DNA of 64,000 bases, taken from NCBI RefSeq assembly GCF_000716435.1, contig NZ_JNWO01000003.1, forward strand, positions 467,654-531,653, read 5' to 3'. Under the pieces are notes generated by a model, which was given only the letters and a program-made list of their open reading frames with translations, ran no database searches and had not been told where the DNA came from. Below, in pieces: positions 25,277-33,328 of the stretch. A program made the position numbers and the translations under genes. The stretch comes from Streptomyces xylophagus (GTDB lineage: Bacteria > Actinomycetota > Actinomycetes > Streptomycetales > Streptomycetaceae). How positions within the stretch are numbered: the stretch's first letter is position 1; the number at the start of each line of letters is the position of its first letter.

Positions 25277-25705
25277 TCAGCGCTGGATGTCCTCGTGCAG
25301 GTGCACGACGAGCCAGTGGCCGTCGGGATGCGCGCGGCGCAGCACCGCGGTGTTGCGGGCCAGGTCCGGCGGGGCGGCGCGGTAGTCGACCCGCAGCCAG
25401 TAGCGGGCCACCGCCAAGTCACCGAAGATGTCGACGACTTGACCGTACGCCGTGAGACCCGTCTCGGTGGGGGCACCGTCACCCGTCGGGCGGCCGTCCC
25501 GGACGCGGTCCAACTCGCTTTTTCCGCAGAGGAGTTCGGGGGTCGCCGAGTCCCAGACGGTGGCCTCGGGGTCGAGGAAGGAGTCGATGCGGTCACGGTC
25601 GCCCGCGGTGTAGCCCTCGTACATGCCCGTGATCACCGACCACACCTCGGCCAGGTCGGCGGGCGCGCCACCCGGGCGGGCGGAACGGGACTGTGAAGTC
25701 GGCAT
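25277..25705 (-). CDS. SnoaL-like / NTF2-fold protein
   Basis: A 142-residue small cone-fold protein. VWSVITGMYEGYTAGDRDRI, then DSFLDPEATVWDS and a C-terminal HWLVVHLHEDIQR, match the DUF4440/SnoaL-like pattern seen in isomerases and stress proteins. No catalytic role can be assigned. It lies downstream of the M24 peptidase in the same direction with a 60-base gap, and could be its operon partner. Confidence 0.75.
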   Translation of the reverse strand: MPTSQSRSARPGGAPADLAEVWSVITGMYEGYTAGDRDRIDSFLDPEATVWDSATPELLCGKSELDRVRDGRPTGDGAPTETGLTAYGQVVDIFGDLAVARYWLRVDYRAAPPDLARNTAVLRRAHPDGHWLVVHLHEDIQR

Positions 25706-25765
25706 GGCGGAGTCCTTGCGTGGGGTGGGTGAGCGGGGTGCGGGGTGGAACGGGTGCGGCCCGGG

Positions 25766-26920
25766 TCAGGACAGGACGACCAGGTCCCGGGGCGTGCGGT
25801 TGAGGCGCTCGCCGCCCTCCTCCGTGCAGATCACGATGTCCTCGATCCGTGCTCCGTACCGGCCGGGAAGGTAGATGCCGGGTTCGACGGAGAAAGCCAT
25901 GCCCGGTGCGAGGGGGAGTTGGTTGCCGGTGACGATGTAGGGCTCCTCGTGGCTCTCCAGGCCGATGCCGTGTCCGGTGCGGTGGATGAAGTGCGGCCCG
26001 TATCCGGCGTCGGCGATGAAGTCCCGGCCGACGGCGTCGAGTTGGCCGGCCGTGATACCCGGCCGTACGGCATCCGTCTGCGCGCGTTGGGCGCTCAGCA
26101 GCACGTCGTGGAGCCGGCGGAAGTCGGCGGGCGGCTCGCCCACGGCGTACACGCGGGTCGAGTCGGAGCAGTAACCGTCCTGCGTCGTGCCGCCGATGTC
26201 GACCACCACGGGGTCGCCGGGCCGGATGGTGCGGTCGGACAGTTCGTGGTGCGGGCTGGCACTGTTCGGGCCGGAGCCGACGATGACGAAGTCGACCCGG
26301 ACATGCCCCTCGGCGACGATCGCGTCCGCGATGTCCCGGCCGACCTCGCGTTCGGTACGCCCGGCCCGCAGCCACTCCCCCATGCGCGCGTGCACCCGGT
26401 CGATGGCCGCACCGGCCCGGCGCAGGGCGGCAGCCTCCCGCGGGGTCTTGCGCATCCGCAGCGCGTTCAGCACCTCACCGGCCAACTCCTGGCGGGCGTC
26501 CGGCAGTACGGTCCGGAAGGCGAGGGTCTTCTCCGCCCACATGCGGTTGTCGACGCCGATGCGGGCGGTGCGCGCGGGCAGCCGGGCCGCGACGAGGGCG
26601 TACGGGTCGTCGGTCTCGCCCCAGCCGATGATCTCGATGCCCAGGTCAACGGCCGGGGACGCCTTCGCGGCGAGTTCCTCCAGGGCCGGCACGAGCAGGA
26701 AGGGGTCACCGTCGGCCGGCAGCACCAGACAGGTCAGCCGCTCCAGGGGCTTGGCGTCGTAGCCGGTGAGATAGCGCAGATCCGCACCGGGCGAGATCAA
26801 CAGGGCGTCCAGACCGGCTCGGGCGGTGGCATCGCGGGCGGTGCGGAGGCGGTCCGGCGGGTACAGCAGGTCCGCTGGGTGGCCGGAGTGGCCGTCGTCG
26901 GGCATGGCCGCGTAGGGCAT
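25766..26920 (-). CDS. M24 family metallopeptidase (Xaa-Pro dipeptidase-like)
   Basis: A 384-residue creatinase/prolidase-type protein with an N-terminal creatinase_N domain (residues about 20-145) and a C-terminal pita-bread domain. Metal ligands are visible: PVVVDIGGTTQDGYCSDSTR (two Asp), the His in HRTGHGIGLESHEEPYI, the Glu in FSVEPGIYLPGRYGARIEDI, and a final Glu in the last of these segments. No signal peptide, so cytoplasmic. It sits 152 bases downstream of a five-gene peptide importer in the same direction and would trim proline-containing dipeptides brought in. ATG 26905 is an alternative start. Confidence 0.88.
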   Translation of the reverse strand: MPYAAMPDDGHSGHPADLLYPPDRLRTARDATARAGLDALLISPGADLRYLTGYDAKPLERLTCLVLPADGDPFLLVPALEELAAKASPAVDLGIEIIGWGETDDPYALVAARLPARTARIGVDNRMWAEKTLAFRTVLPDARQELAGEVLNALRMRKTPREAAALRRAGAAIDRVHARMGEWLRAGRTEREVGRDIADAIVAEGHVRVDFVIVGSGPNSASPHHELSDRTIRPGDPVVVDIGGTTQDGYCSDSTRVYAVGEPPADFRRLHDVLLSAQRAQTDAVRPGITAGQLDAVGRDFIADAGYGPHFIHRTGHGIGLESHEEPYIVTGNQLPLAPGMAFSVEPGIYLPGRYGARIEDIVICTEEGGERLNRTPRDLVVLS

Positions 26921-27072
26921 GGGTCCTCCGTGAAGTGTCGTTGAAATCGGGAGAGTTGCGTGGCCCCCTGCGCGAACCCGTCGGCCGGGAAAGGCGCGTA
27001 GGTCGCGTACCTCGTGGGCGAATCGACGGCCGGGAAGGTGGCGCCCCTCTCAGGTGGACCGTCCGGCCCCGC

Positions 27073-28023
27073 TCAGGCCGCGTACAACCGGCACGCCACG
27101 CCCCCCGCGATCAACTGCGGCTCCTCGCGGTCGCAGCCGTCGAAGGCCTGCGGGCAGCGGGGGTGGAAGCGGCAACCGCTCGGCGGATCGGCGGGATCGG
27201 GTACGTCGCCGGGGAGTTCGGCGGGCAGCACTCCCGCCCCGTCGGGCTTCGGTACGGCGGCCAGCAGCGCGCGGGTGTAGGGGTGCCGCGGGTCGTCCCA
27301 GACCTCGGCGGTGGGGCCGGTCTCCACGATCCGCCCGAGGTACATCACGGCGATCCGGTCGGCGATGAGCCGTACGACGGACAGGTCGTGGCTGATGAAC
27401 AGTAGCCCGGCGCCCGACTCGACGGCCAACGACCGCATCAGCGTGGCAACTTGGAGCTGGGCGGAGGCGTCGAGGGCGGAGATCGGTTCGTCGCCCACGA
27501 GCAGTCGGGGCCGGGCGGCGAGTGCCCGTGCGATGGCGATGCGCTGCCGTTGCCCGCCGGAGAACTCCTGCGGATAGCGCTCGGCGGCGCTCGCCGACAG
27601 CCCCACCCGGGTCAACAGCTCCTCCGGGGTGGTGACTTCGGCCCCCTCACCGCGTCCGGCCGCCGCACGAATGCCGTCGGCGATCTGCGCGCCCACCCGG
27701 CGCCGCGGATTGAGGGAGCCGTACGGGTCCTGGAAGACCATCTGGACGCCGGTGAGGGCCGGATCGCGCCGCCGCACCCGCAACGGCCGTACCGGTGTGC
27801 CGTCGTAGGTGATCCGGCCTTCCGCAGGTGCGGTGAGTCCGCAGACCGCCCGCGCCAGGGTCGACTTGCCGCAGCCCGACTCGCCCACCAGGCCGACGAC
27901 TTCACCGGCCCGCACCTGGAGGCTGACCCCGGCGACGGCACGGGTGGGCAGTGCGCCAGGCCGGTGGTACTGGACGACGAGGTCGTCGACCGAGAGGAGG
28001 GGGGCCGTCGGGTCGGGGGTCAT
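27073..28023 (-). CDS. Oligopeptide/dipeptide ABC transporter ATP-binding protein (OppF/DppF type)
   Basis: A 316-residue ATPase. Walker A GLVGESGCGKSTLARAVCGL, Q-loop MVFQDPYGSLNPR, signature EFSGGQRQRIAIARALA, Walker B LLVGDEPISALD and H-loop FISHDLSVV are all intact. The C-terminal oligo_HPY extension is present, with Cys residues in GCRFHPRCPQAFDGCDR that in this family can hold an FeS cluster. ATG 28023 overlaps the stop of the partner ATPase. It is last in the transporter operon. Confidence 0.92.
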   Translation of the reverse strand: MTPDPTAPLLSVDDLVVQYHRPGALPTRAVAGVSLQVRAGEVVGLVGESGCGKSTLARAVCGLTAPAEGRITYDGTPVRPLRVRRRDPALTGVQMVFQDPYGSLNPRRRVGAQIADGIRAAAGRGEGAEVTTPEELLTRVGLSASAAERYPQEFSGGQRQRIAIARALAARPRLLVGDEPISALDASAQLQVATLMRSLAVESGAGLLFISHDLSVVRLIADRIAVMYLGRIVETGPTAEVWDDPRHPYTRALLAAVPKPDGAGVLPAELPGDVPDPADPPSGCRFHPRCPQAFDGCDREEPQLIAGGVACRLYAA

Positions 28024-28805
28024 GCGGTGCTCCTTCCGGGGAGCGCGTCCAGGAGCGTACGGGTGTACTCGTGCCGCGGCTCGGTGAGTACCTGGCCGCG
28101 CGCACCCGTCTCCACGACCAGTCCGTGGCGCATCACGCTCACTTCGTCGGCGATCGCGGACATCACGCCCAGGTCGTGGGTGACCAGGAGGACGGCGAGG
28201 CCCAGGTCGTCGCAGAGGCCGCGCAGCAGCCGCAGTACGCCGGCCTGTACGGTCACGTCGAGGGCGGTGGTCGGTTCGTCGGCGATCAGCACCTTCGGTT
28301 CGCAGGCGAGGGCTATGGCGATCGCGATGCGCTGGCGCATTCCGCCGGAGAACTGGTGGGGGTAACGCCCCAGCGCCTCCCGGGGGTTGGGGATGCGGAC
28401 CTGCGTCAGCAGATCAACTGCCTTCTCCCTCGCGGCCTTTCGGTTCAGCTTCAGGTGGTGGCGCAGGTGGTCCGTGAGTTGGTGGCCGATGCTGAGCATG
28501 GGGTGCAGGCTGGTGGACGGGTCCTGGAACACCATGCTCACCGATCGCCCACGCAGCGCGGCCAGTTGACGGGTCGGCAGGGTCAGCAGGTCCGTGCCCT
28601 CCAGCTCGATACGACCGCCCGTGCGGGCGCCCGGCGGCAGCAGGCCCAGCGCCGCCAGACCGGTCATGGTCTTGCCCGAACCGCTCTCCCCCGCGAGCCC
28701 GTGCACCTGACCGGGCCGCACCGCGAGGTCGACTCCGCCGAGGATGCGACGGCCACCCAGGTCGAGGGTCAGACCACTGATCTCCAGCACGTTGCCGTCG
28801 GTCAT
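28020..28805 (-). CDS. Oligopeptide/dipeptide ABC transporter ATP-binding protein (OppD/DppD type)
   Basis: A 261-residue ATPase. Walker A GLAGESGSGKTMTGLAAL, Q-loop MVFQDPSTSLHPM, signature QFSGGMRQRIAIAIALA, Walker B VLIADEPTTALD and VTHDLGVMSAIAD are intact. It is shorter than usual OppD (about 320-330): it stops just after RHEYTRTLLDALPGRSTA and lacks the Cys-containing C-terminal extension. ATG 28805 overlaps the permease stop. Confidence 0.92.
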   Translation of the reverse strand: MTDGNVLEISGLTLDLGGRRILGGVDLAVRPGQVHGLAGESGSGKTMTGLAALGLLPPGARTGGRIELEGTDLLTLPTRQLAALRGRSVSMVFQDPSTSLHPMLSIGHQLTDHLRHHLKLNRKAAREKAVDLLTQVRIPNPREALGRYPHQFSGGMRQRIAIAIALACEPKVLIADEPTTALDVTVQAGVLRLLRGLCDDLGLAVLLVTHDLGVMSAIADEVSVMRHGLVVETGARGQVLTEPRHEYTRTLLDALPGRSTA

Positions 28806-29728
28806 GCGACCCGCTCCTTCTCCGCGCCGATCGTGCGGGCCGTGCCGGGGTCGAGGGCGTCCCGGAGCGTGTCGCCGAGGAAGTTGAAGGCGAGGACGAC
28901 GGTGAGGATGGCCAGCCCGGGGAAGACCCCGATCCACCACTTGTCGAACTGCTGGGTGCCGTCCGCCACCATCGCGCCCCACTCGGCGGTCGGCGGCTTC
29001 GCGCCGAGCCCGAGGAAGGACAGCCCGGACAGCAGCAGCGTCGCGGTGCCGATGTCGAGGGTGGCCAGGACCAGCAGCGGCCCGAGCACGTTGGGCAGGA
29101 TGTCGACGCGCAGGGACCGCCAGGCTGAGAAGCCCAACAGCCGTCCGCTGAGCACGAATTCACGATTCCGTAGTCCCATCACCAGGCCACGGGTGACGCG
29201 GGCGTACGACGGCCAGGACACCACCAGGACGGCCAGTACCGCGTTCTGCAGGCTGGCGCCGAGCGCGGCGGCGACCACCATCGCGAGGATGACGGTGGGG
29301 AAGGCGAACACCAGGTCCGCGATCCGCATCACGACCTCGTCCACCCACCGCCCGAAGAACCCGGCGCAGGCCCCGAGCACCCCGCCGACCAGCAGCGACA
29401 TGGCGACCAGCAGCAGGGCCAGCGGGATGGAGACCCGGGCGCCGTACAGCACCCGGCTCAGCACGTCCCGGCCCAGCTCGTCCGTGCCGAACCAGTGCCC
29501 GGCGCCGGGGGCGGTCAGCCGGGGCAGGTCCTGCGCGAGGGGGTCATGCGGGGCGAGCAGCGGGGCGGCGATCACGATGACCAGCCAGAACGCGGCGACC
29601 AGTCCGCCCGTCACCGCGAGCGGCCGGCGCCAGGCGGGCGGCAGCCGTCGTAGGAGACCGCGTTTCACCGTGCCTTCGAGGCCGGGTTCCACCGTGGGTT
29701 TCGCCGCGCCCTCAGGACTGCGTTTCAC
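28802..29728 (-). CDS. ABC transporter permease (OppC/DppC type)
   Basis: A 308-residue inner-membrane permease with about six membrane spans. The N-terminal span is LAVTGGLVAAFWLVIVIAAP, followed by HWFGTDELGRDVLSRVLYGA (typical OppC/DppC N-terminal signature). The EAA loop is VDILPNVLGPLLVLATLDIG. GTG 29728 overlaps the partner permease stop (GTGA). The first 30 residues are basic and Pro/Glu-rich, cytoplasmic. Confidence 0.92.
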   Translation of the reverse strand: MKRSPEGAAKPTVEPGLEGTVKRGLLRRLPPAWRRPLAVTGGLVAAFWLVIVIAAPLLAPHDPLAQDLPRLTAPGAGHWFGTDELGRDVLSRVLYGARVSIPLALLLVAMSLLVGGVLGACAGFFGRWVDEVVMRIADLVFAFPTVILAMVVAAALGASLQNAVLAVLVVSWPSYARVTRGLVMGLRNREFVLSGRLLGFSAWRSLRVDILPNVLGPLLVLATLDIGTATLLLSGLSFLGLGAKPPTAEWGAMVADGTQQFDKWWIGVFPGLAILTVVLAFNFLGDTLRDALDPGTARTIGAEKERVA

Positions 29729-30900
29729 TGGACCCTCACCCTCGGGTCGATCACGCCGTACAGGACGTCCACGGCGAGGTTGACGATCAGGTACACCAGG
29801 CCTACGACCAGTCCGACGCCCATGACGGCGGGCAGGTCGAGGGTGGTCGCGCTGCGGTAGGCGTAGGCGCCGAGGCCCGGCCAGGCGAAGATCGACTCGA
29901 CCAGGACGGTGCCGGAGAGCAGCGCGCCGAAGGCAAGTCCGGCGACCGTGATGACGGGGACGAGGGCCGCCCGGAGGACGTACTGGAAGAGGACCGTGCG
30001 GCCGGGCAGACCCTTGGCGCGGGCCGCGCGGACGTAGTCCTGGTTCAGGACCTCCAGGACGGCGGAGCGGGTGAAGCGGGTGAGCAGGCCGACGGTGTAT
30101 GCCGTCAACACCAGTGCGGGGAGGGCGAGATGGCCCACCGCGCTCCAGAACACCGGCCACTGACCGGCGAGTGCCGCGTCGACCGTGTAGAGGCCCGTGA
30201 CGTGCGGTGGGGCGGTCATGCCGGGGTCGAGGCGGCCGCTGCCCGGGGCCCAGCCGAGCCGGTAGAAGAAGACGTAGAAGGCGAGCAGTGCCAGCCAGAA
30301 GGTCGGGACGGAGACCCCCAACAGGCTGACCACGCGCAGGAGTTGGTCGGTGAAGCGGTCCCGGCGCAACGCCGCGATGACACCGAACGCGACACCCACG
30401 ATCAGCGAGACCACGATCGCGGCACCGGCGAGTTCCAGGGTGGCGGGGACGGCCGTCGACAGGTCGGTGAGGACCGACTGGTGGCTCTGCTGGGACTCGC
30501 CGAGGTCGCCGTGGAGGAGGTTGCCGAGATAGGTGACGTACTGGACCGGGAGTGGCTTGTCGAGGCCGTAGTGGTGGCGGAACTGGGCGACGATAGCCGG
30601 ATCGCCGATCGCGCGCTGGCCGAGGTTGGCCGCCGCCGGGTCGCCCGGGACCAGGTTGGTGAGGACGAACGTCACCAGGGTCACGCCGAGAGCGAGCAGG
30701 ACGGCGGTGGCGGTACGGCGGAGGAGGAAACGGGCGAGGGGGTGGCGGGCGAGGAGACGGCGGCGGGGGCCGGGGAGACGGCGGGCGGTCGGGCTGGCGG
30801 CGAGGAGGCGGTCGCCGTCACCGCTGCCCGCACCCTCGCGGCCTTCGCTACCCGCACCCTTCCCGCCCGCTCCCTTACTTGGCACCCAGCGCGGCGACAT
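29725..30900 (-). CDS. ABC transporter permease (OppB/DppB type)
   Basis: A 391-residue permease with an unusually long, Gly/Arg-rich N-terminal cytoplasmic stretch of about 55 residues before the family start FLLRRTATAVLLALGVTLVT. Next come TNLVPGDPAAANLGQRAIGD and six spans. The EAA loop is KGLPGRTVLFQYVLRAALVP. The start at 30900 overlaps the substrate-binding protein gene by 26 bases. A later start near residue 50 would remove the odd extension and most of the overlap. Confidence 0.88.
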   Translation of the reverse strand: MSPRWVPSKGAGGKGAGSEGREGAGSGDGDRLLAASPTARRLPGPRRRLLARHPLARFLLRRTATAVLLALGVTLVTFVLTNLVPGDPAAANLGQRAIGDPAIVAQFRHHYGLDKPLPVQYVTYLGNLLHGDLGESQQSHQSVLTDLSTAVPATLELAGAAIVVSLIVGVAFGVIAALRRDRFTDQLLRVVSLLGVSVPTFWLALLAFYVFFYRLGWAPGSGRLDPGMTAPPHVTGLYTVDAALAGQWPVFWSAVGHLALPALVLTAYTVGLLTRFTRSAVLEVLNQDYVRAARAKGLPGRTVLFQYVLRAALVPVITVAGLAFGALLSGTVLVESIFAWPGLGAYAYRSATTLDLPAVMGVGLVVGLVYLIVNLAVDVLYGVIDPRVRVQ

Positions 30901-32461
30901 CGATCGTCCATACGGGGTTGTAGGCGACGCCGGTGACGGACGCGGCGGAGACGGTGTTCCGGCTGGGCTGCATCAGGGGGATGAAGGGGCCGGAGGCGTT
31001 CATGCGGGTCTGGATCTGCTCGTACAGCGTCTTGCGGGTGTCGTCGCCGATCGTGGTGGCGGCCTTGTCGCCGAGCGCGGTGAGGGTGGGGTCGGCGCCG
31101 GCCTTCCAGTCCGCGCGCAGGCCGACGAGGTTGCCGGGCAGGAAGGTCAGGTAGTCGCTGGGGTCCGGGTAGTCCGGTCCCCAGTACCAGAGGCCCAACT
31201 GCTCTTTTCCGTTGCGGTAGTTGTCGAGTTCCGTGGTGGTCGGCGCGGGAGCCAGCGTGACGGTGATGCCGACCTCCTTCAGCTGTGCTTGGACCCGTTC
31301 GGCGAGGGTCTGGAGGGAGAGGCCGTCGACGGTCAGGTCGCTGGCGTAGCCGAGGGTGACGGAGGGCTTGGCGATCCCGCTCGCCGTCAGGGCCGCCTTC
31401 GCTCCCGCGAGGTCGCGGCCGGCGGCCTCGGAGGCGGGGAGCGCGCCGAGGAAGGTCGACGGGATGACGCCGGCGGGCTGGACGGAGCCGGTGCCGGCGA
31501 GTGACAGCAGGCTCTTGTAGTCGATGCCCTTGCGCACCGCCTCGGCGAACTTCGCGTTGGCCGTCGTACTGCTGACCTTGGTGTTCCGGTTGAGCAGCAG
31601 GAAGATCACGTCCGAGGACGCGCCACTGTCCACCTTGAGCCCGCCGCTGAGCCCGGTGACCTGGTCGGAGGTGAGGTCGAGGGCGATCTGGCTGTCGCCG
31701 CGCTGGACGTTCAGCTTCTGGGTGGGGGCCTGGACGTTGCGGAGGACGATCTTGTCGTACGTGGGCTTGTCCGAGCCGGTGTACTTGGGGTTCTTCGTCA
31801 GGACGACCTGGGTGTTCGTGTTGAACGAGGTGAGCGTGTACGGCCCGGAGCCGGCCGACGTGGTGTTGAGGTACTTCTCCGCCCCGTCCGTCGCGGTCGC
31901 CGAGCCGCCGTGCGCCTGGACCGTCTTCGCGCTGAGGATGCCGAGCGCGGGGTTGGGGAGGATGAACGGGAGCGCCGGGTTGGCCTTCTTGGAGACCAGG
32001 GTGACGGTGGAGGCGTCGGTCTTGGTGACCGTGACGCCGTCGAGCAGGAACGACGGGTTGCCCTTGAGCGCGATCACCCGGTTCAGCGAGAAGACGACAT
32101 CGTCGGCGGTGACCGCGCTGCCGTCGGCGAACTTCGCGCCCGCACGCAAATGCAGGGTGAGCGTCTTGCCGTCAGCGGACTGCTCGTAGGAGGAGGCAAG
32201 GCCCGGTACCGGCTTGGTGACGTCGGAGCCCTTGAAGGACAGCAGCGTCTCGTAGAGCGCCTTGTCCACGATCTGCCCGGTCGGCTCGAACTCACGGCCC
32301 GGGTCGGCGGTCTTCAGGTTGAACGACGTGTCGACGACCAGGGTCTTGCCGGCCGAGGAGCCGGAGGCGCTCGTACCGCCGGAGCAGGCGCTCAGGGCGA
32401 GCGCCGCGACCGCGACGAGCGGGAGTGCCACCGGGTACGAGCCGGCACTGAATCTGGGCAT
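30875..32461 (-). CDS. Peptide ABC transporter substrate-binding lipoprotein (family 5)
   Basis: A 528-residue extracytoplasmic solute-binding lipoprotein. Start ATG 32461 (MPRFSAGSYP) has GGAGG upstream. The signal peptide ends in lipobox ALALSACSGG, so Cys would be lipidated. SBP_bac_5 hallmarks: FNLKTADPGREFEPTGQIV, LSFKGSDVTKPVPGLASSYE and the KFADGSAVTADDVVFSLNRV motif. It is first in a five-gene importer operon (SBP-B-C-D-F). Substrate is presumably peptides; nickel or other ligands occur in the family. The M24 peptidase downstream favours peptides. Confidence 0.93.
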   Translation of the reverse strand: MPRFSAGSYPVALPLVAVAALALSACSGGTSASGSSAGKTLVVDTSFNLKTADPGREFEPTGQIVDKALYETLLSFKGSDVTKPVPGLASSYEQSADGKTLTLHLRAGAKFADGSAVTADDVVFSLNRVIALKGNPSFLLDGVTVTKTDASTVTLVSKKANPALPFILPNPALGILSAKTVQAHGGSATATDGAEKYLNTTSAGSGPYTLTSFNTNTQVVLTKNPKYTGSDKPTYDKIVLRNVQAPTQKLNVQRGDSQIALDLTSDQVTGLSGGLKVDSGASSDVIFLLLNRNTKVSSTTANAKFAEAVRKGIDYKSLLSLAGTGSVQPAGVIPSTFLGALPASEAAGRDLAGAKAALTASGIAKPSVTLGYASDLTVDGLSLQTLAERVQAQLKEVGITVTLAPAPTTTELDNYRNGKEQLGLWYWGPDYPDPSDYLTFLPGNLVGLRADWKAGADPTLTALGDKAATTIGDDTRKTLYEQIQTRMNASGPFIPLMQPSRNTVSAASVTGVAYNPVWTIDVAALGAK

Positions 32462-32543
32462 GCGTGCCTCCGTGAGCAGGGCGGAGCGGAAGAAGGCCGG
32501 GCGAGAGCGGGCGGACACCGGGAGGGGACCTGGACGATTCGCC

Positions 32544-32594
32544 GTTAGGGTGGCCTGAAACTAACCAATACTCTCGGCCGCGGTGATCACCGCG
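32544..32594. promoter_or_regulatory. Palindromes between peptide transporter operon and Lrp regulator
   Basis: Two elements lie in the 161-base divergent gap. One is a perfect 16-bp palindrome CGCGGTGATCACCGCG (32579-32594), ending 28 bases before the Lrp start. The other is an inverted repeat GTTAG (32544-32548) / CTAAC (32561-32565). Either could be the site of the Lrp/AsnC protein on its own and the transporter's promoter. Confidence 0.5.
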
Positions 32595-32622
32595 AGACGA
32601 ATATCAACGGAGAGGCGCGAAC

Positions 32623-33270
32623 ATGGACGATCTGTCGACTCCGGAGCCCTCGGGCGAACGCCGCTCTGGACGGATCGGCATCGGTCTTGGCCTGGATTCG
32701 GTGCATTTCAAGATCCTCGATGTCCTCCGCACCCAGGGCCGTATCTCCGTCGCGGCTCTCGCGGAACGTGTCGGCGTCTCTCGCGCCAATGCCTATACCC
32801 GCCTCGAAGCACTCCGCGCCGACGGCGTGATCAACGGCTTCAGCGCCCGGGTCGACCACAACCGGGTCGGCCTCGAGATCTGCGCCCTGATCTTCGTCAC
32901 GGTCCGCCAGGAGCTGTGGAAACAGTTCCGCTCCGCGCTCGCCCAGATGCCGGAGGTGGAGTACTGCGCCGTCACCACCGGCGAGCACGACGCCATGATC
33001 CAGATCCGGGTGGCCGACGTCACCGCCGTGCACCGCCTGGTCACCGACCGGCTCTCCACGATTCCCGCGGTCCGCGCGACGGAGACGGTCATCATCCTCG
33101 ACGAGGTGCTCCGCCGCCCGTACGTCCTGCCGACCGCGCCCCGCTCCTCCGAATCCGCGGCCGGTACCCCTCAGGACGCCCCTGGAACAAGCCAGTTCGG
33201 CATGACCCGCTTCATCCGGGCGGCGGAGGGACGGGCGGACCTGCAGCGCACGTCCGAGCCGGAGGACTGA
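32623..33270 (+). CDS. Lrp/AsnC-family transcriptional regulator
   Basis: A 215-residue feast/famine regulator. The N-terminal HTH is [20 protein letters not shown], then [20 protein letters not shown]. The C-terminal RAM ligand domain has [20 protein letters not shown] and a closing [13 protein letters not shown] 50-residue Ser/Pro-rich tail follows the RAM domain. It is divergent from the peptide ABC operon and very probably controls it, with an amino acid or peptide-derived effector; that role is inference from position. Confidence 0.9.
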   Translation: MDDLSTPEPSGERRSGRIGIGLGLDSVHFKILDVLRTQGRISVAALAERVGVSRANAYTRLEALRADGVINGFSARVDHNRVGLEICALIFVTVRQELWKQFRSALAQMPEVEYCAVTTGEHDAMIQIRVADVTAVHRLVTDRLSTIPAVRATETVIILDEVLRRPYVLPTAPRSSESAAGTPQDAPGTSQFGMTRFIRAAEGRADLQRTSEPED

Positions 33271-33328
33271 CGGGCACCTCGCCCTCGCGCCCGGGGCATT
33301 GTCAGTGGTGGCAGGCAGGATGAGAGTC

